Shown in pieces: positions 1 through 10,854 of a DNA stretch of 64,000 nt; positions within the stretch are counted from its first letter, which is position 1, and each line of letters starts with the position of its first letter. The translations under genes and the position numbers were made by a program. The DNA lies in the NCBI GenBank assembly GCA_018873245.2, contig JAEMBT020000001.1, forward strand, positions 16,956,220 to 17,020,219. The letters are read 5' to 3'. The notes under the pieces were generated by a model that saw only the letters and a list, made by a program, of their open reading frames with translations, did no database searches and had not been told where the DNA came from. This DNA comes from Archegozetes longisetosus. Its lineage: Eukaryota; Arthropoda; Arachnida; Sarcoptiformes; Trhypochthoniidae.

Positions 1-670
1 CATATCTTTTGGTATTTTTTCATAGAATAAAATTGCCTTGAATAGTATATAAAATACTAGACTAAAAAAGCCACAACATCTTTTAATTAGTACAGTGGAT
101 ACTACCGAAGGTACATCATATTCTTTTAGATTTAACTTTAAAATTTCATGGGTGATACCGGTTTTATCAAAGATCAGTTCATTTAATATAGTCTATTGAC
201 TATCTTTGTTACCATACAAACGACTGATTCAATAGGTATAAAAGACTTAGTATCTGGACAGGAGACAGAAGAAAAGTGTCTCACAAATATTTTAAAGATA
301 TCTGTTTTAGAATCACTTAATTCGCTTTCATAATTAAAAATTTTGGATTATTAGATCGCTTTGTTGATTGTTTAATTTTTTGTAGAGAGAGGAGAGATCA
401 TTGGATTTATTAATGAGTTTCTGATATTCTTTCTCATAAAATGAAACAATTTTTTATTGATAGTACTGAAAAGATATTGATTGCAAAAAAAGATATTTAT
501 CTAATATTTGCTGATATTTTTGTGTTAATCGTTTTATTTTTATTAAATGTTTGATATCATAAAGAATATTTCTAAGATTATTTCTAAGAGTAATGTAATA
601 ATAATAATTGATATTGAACTTTAATATTTCAATTTTAACACCACCTCAAAATGTTGCTTAACATAAAAAC
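1..670. other. Gene-free upstream flank
   Basis: AT-rich sequence before the first SDR gene. Only its last part (from about 640) resembles the 5' flanks of the other SDR copies. I see no coding potential, RNA gene or clear mobile element in the rest. Confidence 0.5.
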
Positions 671-718
671 ATAAGAATTATCTTACTTTTATAGAATATT
701 GTGAGAAAGTTGTCATAT
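671..718 (+). promoter_or_regulatory. Conserved SDR upstream block, copy A
   Basis: A block ending in GAGAAAGTTGTCA, preceded by a T-rich TTATAGAATATTGT stretch, lies 125-170 nt before the ATG. Nearly the same block precedes the start codons of the other SDR copies in both orientations, apart from the divergent copy at 5940. A TATA-like GATATAAA follows near 752. Promoter function is inferred from position and conservation; recent duplication alone could also explain the similarity. Confidence 0.4.
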
Positions 719-840
719 TGGAAAGATAAAGCTTTGTAAATTATATTTATTGGATATAAACGTTTTTCACACAAAAAGTTCTCAGTGTAAAATTTAATCA
801 TTGGTCACGAATTGAATTAAATTATTTCTCGAAAGTTAAT

Positions 841-2087
841 ATGCGATTATTGATAGTAATAGCAATTGTAACTTTAGCGAAAGCTAATGTTTATTATGAT
901 ATGAGTAATGAATCATATCAAGAAGTCAAAAACTCGAGAAACTTTACAGGAAAAGTAGTTTTGGTTACAGGTTCGAGTTCTGGTATTGGTGAAGGAGCTG
1001 TTAAGTTGTTTTCAGTTCTTGGAGCCAAAGTTGTGATAACGGGAAGGAATGAAACTAGAATTAAAAGTGTTGCCGAAGAAGTACACAAATTATCTCCATA
1101 TGGATTAAAGGTATTTATTTTAACTTATTTTGTACAAACAATTCCTCAGTTTGTTTATTTCTTACTAAAAGCCTTTAGAAGTTGTGGCAGATCTCACTAA
1201 AGAAGATGATGTGAAAAGACTAGTCAACGCAACAATCAACGAATACGGAAAGTTAGACGTTCTTGTAAACAATGCTGGTTCTGCAGTTTTTAGCTCCATA
1301 AAAGATGAGAAAATATTGGAAGAATATGATAAGACTCTTAATATAGATTTGAGATCTATTGTACAACTGATTCATCTGTCGATTCCATATCTGGAAAAAT
1401 CTAAAGGAACTATTATTAATATTTCAAGTATTGCAGCCCTCAAACCGGTATATATATTAAAAGTTGAACATTCAATTATTTAAAACTGGACTTTACTCAC
1501 TTTTATACTGAATTTTAACTGCCCACAATTATTTTGATACAATTATTATTTTCTATAAATTTTCAATTATTACCTTTAATCAAAACTTCACTTAAATATA
1601 TCAAATATTAATTAATAATTGAAATTCAAGTCAACGTCTATTAAAACCCTAAGAACGTAGGATTCATTCCATACAATATGGCAAAGGCAGCACTCGATAT
1701 GATGACTAAAGTTTTGGCCGTAGAATTGGGTCCATCAGGAATTAGGGTCAATACAATTAAGTTAGTATCAATATGAGAAATAAAAAGTGTCATTAAGTTC
1801 CAAATTATCATATTTACTTTATGTACAGTCCCGGTTACATAGAGACCAACATCGGTGATGCGACAGGAGTTACTGTACCACCAGAGGTTTTGAAGAAACT
1901 AACAGAAAGATTAATCAGTCTTACACCACTTAAAAGAGCGGGAGAGCCTTTGGATATCGCAAAAGGAATTGTATTCTTATCCTCAACTGACGCCCAATTC
2001 ATAACAGGGGCAAATCTTGTTATTGATGGTGGAGCGGTCTATAATTTCCCTGTAGATCTTAGGTCAGGATCTACAAGTTATTATTAA
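841..2087 (+). CDS. Secreted classical SDR, copy A (four exons)
   Basis: Predicted NAD(P)(H)-dependent short-chain oxidoreductase of 303 residues. Exons are 841-1110, 1172-1447, 1654-1760 and 1829-2087, all with GT..AG introns; phases 0, 0 and 2 add up to a whole frame. A hydrophobic leader (about residues 1-16, MRLLIVIAIVTLAKA) suggests entry to the secretory route. The fold shows the cofactor motif TGSSSGIG (43-50), NNAG (123-126), the catalytic serine in NISS (about 175) and YNMAK (Tyr189, Lys193), then NPGYIET. Arginine in VVITGRNE suits NADP(H), by family knowledge. N-glycosylation sequons occur near the N terminus (NES, NFT) and in the core. The substrate cannot be read from sequence. 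It is first of four head-to-tail copies. Confidence 0.9.
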
Positions 2088-2261
2088 TTTAAATTATGAA
2101 CATTTCGAATTATAATCTTTCGAAAGGTTTATAAAGAAGCATATGTTTATTTGTTAAATTCTAAATAAAATTTTAACTTGAAAACGTTCATGACATGAGA
2201 TCGCATTTAATTTTGAATATTAATTTCTATATTACTTCGAAATGTTTCATCTCAAAAAGAT

Positions 2262-2311
2262 ATCGGAATGACCTTAATTTTATCGAATTTTGTGAGAAAG
2301 TTGTCACATTC
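2262..2311 (+). promoter_or_regulatory. Conserved SDR upstream block, copy B
   Basis: The same block as at 671-718, here TTTTATCGAATTTTGTGAG followed by AAAGTTGTCAC, about 110-155 nt before the start of the second SDR gene. Regulatory role inferred only. Confidence 0.35.
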
Positions 2312-2417
2312 TAAAAGACGAGACATTTTGATTGCTTCGCCAATCATATCATTTTATCTAATTATAGCTCAACACTGAAACCCACATAAAAGTACTGAGT
2401 CATTTTTTATGAATTAA

Positions 2418-3696
2418 ATGGAGCTATTTTCAAATTTCAATATTTGTTTATTGATAGTAATAGCATTTGTTACTTTAGTGAAAGCTAATGTTTATTATGA
2501 TATGAGTAATGAATCATATCAAGAGGTCAAGAACTCGAGAAACTTTACGGGAAAAGTAGTTTTGGTTACAGGTTCGAGTTCTGGTATCGGTGAAGGAACT
2601 GTTAAATTGTTCTCCATTCTTGGAGCTAAAGTTGTGGTAACGGGAAGAAATGAAACCAGAATTAAACACGTTGCCGAAGAAGTACACAAATTATCTCCAT
2701 ATGGATTAAAGGTATTTATTTTAACATATTTTGTACAAACAATTCCTCAGTTTGTTTATTTCTTACTAAAAGCCTTTAGAAGTTGTGGCAGATCTCACTA
2801 AAGAAGATGATGTGAAAAGACTAGTCAACACAACAATCAACGAATACGGAAAGTTAGACATTGTTGTGAATAATGCTGGTTCTGGGGTCTTTAGCTCTAT
2901 CAGAGATGAGAAAATAATGGACGAGTTCGATGGCATTTTCAATATAGACTTGAGATGTATTATACATTTGATTCATGTGACCATCCCTTATCTAGAAAAA
3001 TCTAAAGGGACTATTATTAATATTTCAAGTATTGCATCACTCACTCCGGTATATAACAAAAATAGAACATTAATATATTGAAAACTAAAGTTTACTTTTA
3101 AACTCACTCTTTACTACCCTCAATCAGTACTTTGATTCAATTATATTTCATTCCTTGATTTTATAATTATTATATTTAATTAAGATTTTACTGAACAGTG
3201 ATTTTTTCAATCAAATTAAAATTTAACACAACTTTGATTTAAAACTCAAAGTATACCGGGATGCTTACGCAGCAAATGGCAAAGGCAGCGGTCGATATGT
3301 TGACTAAGGTTCTGGCCATAGAATTGGGTCCATCAGGGATTAGAGTCAACACAATTAAGTTAATAAAATTATAAAAGTTTCATATAATTTATATCTATAT
3401 GAATAAATATAACTTTTTCATTAAGTCCCGGCTACACACAGACCCATTTCGGTGAAGCAACAGTTGTTAACGGATCAGAGGAAATATGGAAGAAAATAGC
3501 AGAAAAATTGGTGAACGCTACACCACTTAAAAGAACGGGAGAGCCTTTGGACATCGCAAAAGGAATTGTATTCTTATCCTCAATTGATGCTCAGTTCATA
3601 ACAGGAGCAAATCTAGTTATTGATGGCGGAGCGCTTTATACTTTTCCGGCAAATTTTTTGTCAGGGTCTACAAATTCTTATTTATTTAAATTATGA
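2418..3696 (+). CDS. SDR copy B, catalytic tyrosine replaced
   Basis: Tandem SDR paralogue of 315 residues; exons 2418-2711, 2773-3048, 3252-3358 and 3426-3696 close in frame. The usual start (ATGCGATTA) has decayed to ATTTGTTTA. The only available ATG lies 24 nt upstream, giving a longer leader (MELFSNFNICLLIVIAFVTL) that still looks like a signal peptide. TGSSSGIG, NNAG and NISS are intact. At the active site, where the paralogues read PYNMAK, this copy reads TQQMAK: the catalytic Tyr is Gln197, while Lys201 remains. That should abolish normal SDR chemistry (family knowledge), so it may be a dead or repurposed enzyme. The start of exon 3 (YTGML) resembles the divergent copy at 5940 (HTGQL) more than its neighbours. 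Confidence 0.85.
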
Positions 3697-3857
3697 AGTT
3701 TGTGAATTGAAAACTTTTGAAAGGTTTATAAAGATGTATACATTTGCTTAGAGTAATTTAAATAAAATTTCAATTTGAAAAAATTCACGACATGGGATCA
3801 TATTAAAATTTATACTTTTCATTTAAGTATTATTTCGAAATGTTTTATAAAAAAAAA

Positions 3858-3908
3858 TATAAGAATTGTCTTAGTTTTATCGAATTTTGTGAGAAAGTTG
3901 TCATATTG
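3858..3908 (+). promoter_or_regulatory. Conserved SDR upstream block, copy C
   Basis: Same conserved block (TTTTATCGAATTTTGTGAG, then AAAGTTGTCA), 120-170 nt before the third SDR start codon. Role inferred from conservation. Confidence 0.35.
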
Positions 3909-4027
3909 GAAAGATAAAGCTTTGTAAATTATATTTATTTGATTTAAGCGTTGTTCACGTGAAAAGTTCTCAAAGTAAAAATTTAGTCATTGATCACTAA
4001 TTGATTTAAGTTGTTTCGAAAGTCAAT

Positions 4028-5237
4028 ATGCGATTATTGATAGTAATAGCATTTGTAACTTTAGCGAAAGCTAATGTTTATTATGATATGAGTAATGAAT
4101 CATATCAAGAAGTCAAAAACTCGAGGAACTTTACAGGAAAAGTAGTTTTAGTTACAGGTTCGAGTTCTGGTATTGGTGAAGGAACTGTTAAATTGTTTTC
4201 AATTCTTGGAGCTAAAGTTGTGATAACTGGAAGAAATGAAACTAGAATTAAAAGCGTTGCCGAAGAAGTACACAAATTATCTCCATATGGATTAAAGGTA
4301 TTTTTTTAACATATTTTGTACAAACAATTATCAGTTTGTTTATTTCTCACGAAAAGCCTTTAAAAGTTGTGGCAGATCTCACAAAAGAAGATGATGTGAA
4401 AAGACTAGTCAACGCAACAATCAACGAATACGGAAAGTTAGATATCCTTGTAAACAATGCTGGTTCTGGAACTTTGAGCTCCATAAAAGATGAGAAAATA
4501 TTGGAAGAATATGATAAGACTCTTAATATAGATTTGAGATCTATTGTACAACTGATTCATCTGTCGATTCCATATCTGGAAAAATCTAAAGGAACCATTA
4601 TTAATATTTCAAGTATTGCAGGCCTCAAACCGGTATATATTAAAAGTTGAATATTTAATTACCTAAAACTAGACTTTTCGTTTACTTTTAGCGACTCTTC
4701 ACTGTCCATAATCATTTTAATTCAAACATTTTTCCTTTAAATTTTAAAATATTACTTTTAATCAAAAGATCACTTAAATATATAAAATATTAATCAATGA
4801 TTCAAATTCAAGTCAATGTCAATTAAAACCCTAAGAACGCAAGAGTCCTTCCATACAATATGGCAAAGGCAGCACTCGATATGATGACTAAAGTTTTGGC
4901 CGTTGAATTGGGTCCTTCAGGAATTAGAGTCAACACAATTAAGTTAATATAGTTATGAGAAGCTTAAAACTTTAATATACCATGTATAAGTCGAAATAAC
5001 TTTTATAGTCCAGGTTTTATAGAGACTGGAGCGTCTGGAACTACAACAATAGACGAAATGCTGAAGAAATCTAAAGAAAAAATTATTAGTCTTACACCAC
5101 TTAAAAGAGCGGGAGAGCCTTTGGATATCGCAAAAGGAATTGTATTCTTATCCTCAACTGATGCTCAGTTCATAACGGGATCAAACCTAGTGATTGATGG
5201 TGGATTTATCTATAATTCTCCCACAGATAATAGTTAA
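4028..5237 (+). CDS. Secreted classical SDR, copy C (four exons)
   Basis: SDR paralogue of 293 residues; exons 4028-4297, 4357-4632, 4836-4942 and 5009-5237, same phases as copy A. It has the signal peptide MRLLIVIAFVTLAKA, TGSSSGIG, NNAG, the serine motif NISS, YNMAK with Tyr and Lys present, and NPGFIET. The last exon is shorter than in copies A and B, ending in SPTDNS. All catalytic residues are present, so it is likely active. It follows copy B by about 330 nt. The 3' flank (5238 onward) is repeated in inverted orientation after the - strand copy near 10.8 kb. Confidence 0.9.
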
Positions 5238-5524
5238 AGATATTTAAAAATTATTGTACATTTTTTGAAGTAGTAATTATGCTTGTAACAATCTGAATAA
5301 AGTTAAATTTTTAAATTTTTCTTATACAAAATAATAATCTATTAAGATTAATATTTGAAATCTTTCACAATTTACATTGATAATTAATACTCTTACATTA
5401 GAGATATTTACATAAATGAGTTTCTTTAATCTTGTTTCAACCTATATTTGAATATAACCTATATTTAAAATTTGTTTTCTCAACCAATTGAATGATGATT
5501 CTATTTCTTAAAAATCTCATTAAA

Positions 5525-5935
5525 AACCTCTCAAATATACTCAAATGCTCAATCAAGATTAGATACATAATAGAAAATGATACTAAATTGAACTTTGATA
5601 TCATCTTTTAAAAATTAAGTATAATTGTACTTAAAATGAAGACTCATTTATGAACCACTTAATTTTAAGATTAAATATTTGTGATAAAAGAGTTTCTAAT
5701 GAGAAACAAGACATATTTAGCTTTTTAATTATTTTCTCCAATGAAGATAAGTCTAAATTAAGCTCAAATATAGTAAAACTGAAAATATAACTTATCTTAA
5801 AGCCAAGTTTAATATTGCGTTGAAGCATAGGCCTTCAGAATGAAGATAAACTAATTTGATTAAAAACCATGTAGATAATGTTTTCTGAATCAATCGAGAA
5901 TTTGCTGATCAATTGAATAGGCAATAATTTGAATG
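5525..5935. repeat. Intergenic block, inverted copy at 10.1-10.54 kb
   Basis: The spacer between SDR copies C and D matches the reverse complement of about 10095-10540 over several hundred bases with substitutions and small gaps. Shared words include GATACATAA followed by AGAAAATGAT, and ATTAAATATTTGTGATAA. This is an arm of the inverted duplication that built the array. Confidence 0.7.
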
Positions 5936-5939
5936 AATA

Positions 5940-7024
5940 ATGCATAAGATATTCATATTTTTATGTGTCCTATTTGTTAAAGCAAACGCCGATGCCTTCA
6001 GTGATGTCAAGAACTCGAGGAATTTCACTGGAAAAGTTGTTTTAGTAACTGGATCCACCTCAGGCATTGGTGAGGCCACTGTCAAACTGTTCTCAAGTCT
6101 TGGCGCTAAAGTTGTGATCACGGGAAGGAATGAGACTAACCTTAAACGTATCGCTGAAGAAGTCACTAAACTATCGCCACAAACATTGAAAGTATAATTA
6201 ATTAACTGATTTTCACATATTGTGAGAGATAACCTTTGAAAAAATAATTTATTTTCAAAAGCCTCTTCAAGTGTTGGCTGACGTGACCAAAGAAGAAGAC
6301 GTCAAGCGACTGATCAATGCAACCATCAAAGAATTCGGCCAATTGGACATTCTTGTAAACAATGCGGGTGCGGGTGCTCTCGATAGCATTAAAAATGAAA
6401 CAATTATGGAAAAATATGACAGCATTATAAGACTGGACTTGCGTTCTGTCGTTCAATTGATCCATCTTTCAATTCCATATCTGGAAAAATCTAAGGGAAC
6501 TATTATTAATACATCGAGCATCGCATCGATTTCTCCGGTATTGAAATTTTAAAGATGAATGTAGTGAATAAGTCATATTTGAAACTTAATCTGATTGCAG
6601 CACACGGGACAACTCAGTTATCATATGGCAAAAGCAGCATTAGACATGATGGCTAAAGTTTTGGCTGTTGAGTTGGGCCCCTCTGGCATTAGAGTTAATA
6701 ATATTAAGTATGTTTCAAGTTTTTATCTTTTTATTTCAAAACAAAAAACATTTATTGATCCAAACGTTTGCTTTTTGAAGTCCTGGTTTCACTCTTACTG
6801 AGTTTGGTACAAGAATTGGTTCTGTTTTGACTGAAGAACAATACAAAAAGGTCGCTAATTTGACACCACTGAGAAGAATAGGAGAAAGCATTGATATGGC
6901 CAAAGTGATTGCGTTCTTAGCTTCAAGTGATGCGCAATTTATTACTGGTACAACTCTGGTGGTGGATGGTGGCATTATATATAACTTGCCCGCAGATTTT
7001 AGAAATGTTATCAAATCATTTTAA
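5940..7024 (+). CDS. Divergent SDR copy D (four exons)
   Basis: SDR of 292 residues; exons 5940-6191, 6262-6537, 6601-6707 and 6781-7024, the same intron positions and phases as the array. The leader is different (MHKIFIFLCVLFVKANA) but again signal-peptide-like. It has TGSTSGIG, NNAG, NTSS, LSYHMAK (Tyr and Lys present) and SPGFTLTEF. Codon use is visibly less AT-biased than in the other copies and the conserved upstream block is absent. It may be the older lineage of the family. A degenerate inverted relic of its first exon lies near 10.03-10.15 kb. Confidence 0.88.
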
Positions 7025-7500
7025 TTCTGTAAAGCCATCAGTTTAAGTTAAATGAAGATCAAATAAAATCTATTTCTCAAACTTCTATTGTCTCCTCTAT
7101 CAATAGCTTTGCAGATTTGTGTGCAATACTTTAAAAAGCTTTTATTTAGTGATTTGAAATTTTCAGTCATATCTAAACCTATAGCACGGACTTGAGTAAA
7201 GAGTTGAAACTTTGATAAGCTTAAATAGAAGACACGAAAAAACCATATTTTTAATTGCACTTTGACTCTGCTATCGTTTTAAACGACGACACATTTCAAT
7301 ATAATAAGGATGAAGGAATGCAAGAGTAAAGGAAACCTACTTCAAACTTCATTTAAACCTTTGGAAATAAGGCTCACTTGCAACGGAATTAGATTGAAAT
7401 CCATATTTTATTTAACGATTCAAATTGACATGTTTTATTCATTTTCAAGCATCCAAAGTGAACAGATCCTTTTTAATCATAAAACAAAAAGTCAAATATT

Positions 7501-8166
7501 TTAGGCTCTGTTACTGTTGTCGTGAGAGACTCTTGGAATTAAATCTGTATTATTACTAGTATACAACAGTAGACTTGAAAATAAAATCAAAATAATTTCA
7601 ATTGAGATATAAGCATAATATTCACTAGGAACTACATATTTATGAGCGTTGAGTACAATCCACGTGACAAGTCGTAAAAGTATTGATGTGATGGCAACTG
7701 AGACATAGATTATAATTAACTGTCTATTGTGGTATAAAGTTCCATATATTCCAATTGCACCATATATTAAGAACAATACAGATAGAGTTGGAAGTGATCC
7801 ACCTGTGGCAACATTATTATTAATACAGTAAAGCCTGTCTACCTCTCATATGCAGTTAAGTAGTTTTAAACTAATGTTTAATCAATCGAAAATCAAAGCA
7901 TCTTTTTATTCTTTTTTAAACCATTTAACTGCGTGTTTGAGTTAGATTTAACTTAAGTTTTAAATAACTTTTTTCACTTAGATAATAGAGGAATAATGTT
8001 ATACAAAATTTAAAAAATAACTCGTATTCCTACCGATAAAACTTCCGGTATTATAATTAAAATTTTTTGGCGCATCTATATTACCATAAATGAAACCAAC
8101 TATTGATAAGATAACGATTATAGCATTGATTGTAATAAATATGAGTGAGATCTTGGAGATTAACAT
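7501..8166 (-). CDS. Small four-helix membrane protein (two exons)
   Basis: I do not recognise the family. Exon 1 is 8034-8166 and exon 2 is 7501-7802. A GT..AG intron at phase 1 joins them into exactly 144 codons plus stop. Four hydrophobic stretches are visible: ISLIFITINAIIVILSIVGF near the N terminus, one around residues 55-72, IIIYVSVAITSILLRLVTWI, and one around 114-133. The C-terminal tail is polar. There is no signal peptide apart from helix 1. A shortened relative lies at 30852-31109 and shares the word LLRxVTW followed by NAH, so this is a local gene family. Assembly of the two exons is my inference; a spliced transcript would settle it. Confidence 0.65.
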
Positions 8167-10029
8167 TGCGTTGCACTAAACAATTTACCGATTAAACACG
8201 TTTGACAACATCTGTATCGAGAGCTTTTCTGAACAAACCTTTGATTATAGAAAAATAGTCAGCTTAGTATCAGGAAGATATCAAAGCAAAATCCGTTCTT
8301 ATCAATCACGCGCAATTGTTTTTTAACGAATTCGATAACAAGATAAAGGTTTGTTTTACGTACACTTCAAAGCAACGAAGTCGTCTAAAAGTGAAACAGG
8401 GGCTTGTATTTCCCGGATATTGAGTAACTTTTTGTTTTGATGAATACTTTAGCTTATATAGACTTAATATGCTGCAATTTGTTTTGCTGAACTTTCAATT
8501 AAACTTATATTTCATAAAACCACTAAATAAGTCTTAGTTATGTGATTAAAACTCAATCAATTTTGGAAGTAATTTCGTGGAAGGTCATGGATTGGTTGAA
8601 AAGTTATTTTTTGTTTAAATTCCAGTTCCAATCAAATAAATAAGTTATAATTAGGGAGATGAAAAATTAGCTTTTTATATACAAAATGGATATTAAGCAA
8701 CTATTTTTTATCAGAAAACAAACCAATCGTCTTAATAGTGTTATGAAATGCTATCAAAGTACTTATAGAACTTACTTGTTAGCCTTAGCTTTATTGAAAA
8801 GAGATGTTATAAAATGACTCTAGCAATGAATAATGTGATCCCCATCAAGTTCAATGGCTCGTTCCATACAAAAAGGTCTTGAAAGCCTTCGCCCATTATC
8901 GCGAAGAGACACCCTCGAAAAACCTGAGAATTCAATTTGCTCTCTATTCAATTTTATTGACTTTGTTGAGAAATAGTGAATTATCTTACAAAATAATTAA
9001 ATTTAATAAGTAAATAAAGCTGAAAAATCAATTGCTTTTGTGATTGCTAAACCATGGAAGATATGTATTTATCCATATATCATATATCAGATGCTTAAAG
9101 TTATTCTCCCCCAATTACGTCAATACTTGTGCAGTCTATCAATATTTTAAAAAGTAGTCAATCAATGATTGACGTTATTATTATGGATCAGTCCATAAAA
9201 ATGTTGCCAAAGTTCGTTTATAGCGACAGTATTCAGAAAAGAGAATAAAATGCTCTCATACTTCACATATTATTTATGAATAAATACAAATATTTCATAG
9301 ATTTAGTGATTAAACTTATGGATAATTGTAGCTTATGTTTACATAAAAGGTGAAATTATTTGCCCGCTAAATATCTGTAAGTCAAAGATTTTTATAATGA
9401 ACTATTAATTTAAATAACATCTAGATAGAACTTAATAGTACTGACTCGACGCTATGCTCATTTTATTTAGAGAAATGTAATAAATATCTGTAAATAGATT
9501 TGTCCTTATATCTACTTAAACAATGTTAGCTTAATATATATTAACAGCTTCTTTATATACATACAATGTGTGAAATAATTAACTCCCTAAAAATAAAAGT
9601 TCATAAATTCTAATCTAGCTCATTTATTGAAGTGAAATTTTTACAAAATTAAGAGAAAAGATGGATGGTTAAGAATAGACTAGATAAGCCAAACATCTTC
9701 ATTATGAATGTGGCGCTTCGACATTCTAGATTACACCATTGAGAACCTGATAAAAATCTTGCAATTTCAATTTGAATTGCTCTTTCGGAATGTTCTATAA
9801 TTAGAAAATTTAGGGCAAGAACTTTAACTTTAGGATATTCCTATAAACTTGATCTTTGCAGAATGTCTTCACGATAAATATCCCTTCAATAATTCTAAAG
9901 TTTGAATCACTTGTAAACACTGGCACATGATATGAAATAAATATCCCGTCTATTTTTTAAAATGTGGCAGAATTTTAAAGCTTCAAGACTTAAAATAAGA
10001 AAGATCTAACTTATAAGTAGATACTTTTA
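8167..10029. other. Gene-free spacer at the centre of the inverted array
   Basis: About 1.9 kb of AT-rich sequence between the + and - halves of the SDR array. I see no long open frame, terminal inverted repeat or RNA gene. If the array is an inverted duplication, its axis lies here. Confidence 0.4.
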
Positions 10030-10160
10030 AAAAGTTTAATATTTTACATCCGTATAAAAATTTATAATTGTTTGCCTAAACAAATATGAGACATAAAAAT
10101 ATGAATAACTCATACATTATTGCATTCAAATTATTGGTCAATCAATAGGTCAGCAAATTG
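10030..10160 (-). pseudogene. Relic first exon of an SDR copy-D relative
   Basis: The reverse complement reads GCAATAATGTATGAGTTATT and then encodes a leader like FIFLCLIFV followed by a stop and AN. This matches the start of copy D (FIFLCVLFVKAN), and the 5' flank (AATTTGCTGACC, AATAATTTGAAT) matches as well. No later exon is recognisable. It is the mirror counterpart of copy D in the inverted half of the array. Confidence 0.6.
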
Positions 10161-10540
10161 TAGATTGATTTAGACAACAATATTTATGTTTTCTAATTGG
10201 TCCACAATGAAAAGTATTTAACAAAACTATCTTTATAATGAAGGCCTTTGTTTCAACTTAATACTACACTTAGCTTCAAGATAAGTTATATTTTTAATTT
10301 CACTATCTTTGAGCTTATTTTCCACTTATCATCATTTGAGAGAAAATAGTTAAAAAACTAATGTCTTATTTCTCATTGAAAACTATATTATCACAAATAT
10401 TTAATCGAAAAATGAAGTTATATATTAAATAAGCCTTCATTTTGAATATACTTATATTGAATTTTTAAAAAATAGTATCAGAGTTGAATTTAGCATCATT
10501 TTCTGTTATGTATCTAATTACGAATTAAGCTTATATTCGA
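10095..10540. repeat. Inverted arm matching 5525-5935
   Basis: Reverse-complement match of the spacer between SDR copies C and D, lying 3' of the - strand SDR at 10855. With the relic exon beside it, it shows that a block containing C and D was once duplicated in inverted orientation. Confidence 0.7.
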
Positions 10541-10854
10541 GGGATTTATAATGATTTTTTGAGAAATAGAATAATCATTGAATTGACTAAAAACTAAATT
10601 TAAAGTTATATTCGAATATAAGATAAAACAAAATTAAAGAAACTGTTTATGTAAATATTTCTAATGCAAGCGCATTAATTATCAATATGAATTGTAAGAA
10701 ATTCCAAATATTAATATTAATAGATTATGATTTGTTGGAATATTTCAAATTAAAATTTATTCAAGTTATTAGAAACAATTATTTCTTCAAAAAGCACAAT
10801 AATATTTAAATATCTTTAGCGATTATGTGTAATTCAAAGGTCTTATAATTTGAA

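Noticed and set aside
5631-5828. 65-codon frame on -
   Set aside because: Lies in the inverted-repeat spacer between SDR genes, has no homology, and its counterpart at 10.3 kb is not open.
7310-7504. 64-codon frame on + beside the four-helix gene
   Set aside because: Low-complexity chance frame abutting the 3' end of the opposite-strand gene; no family features.
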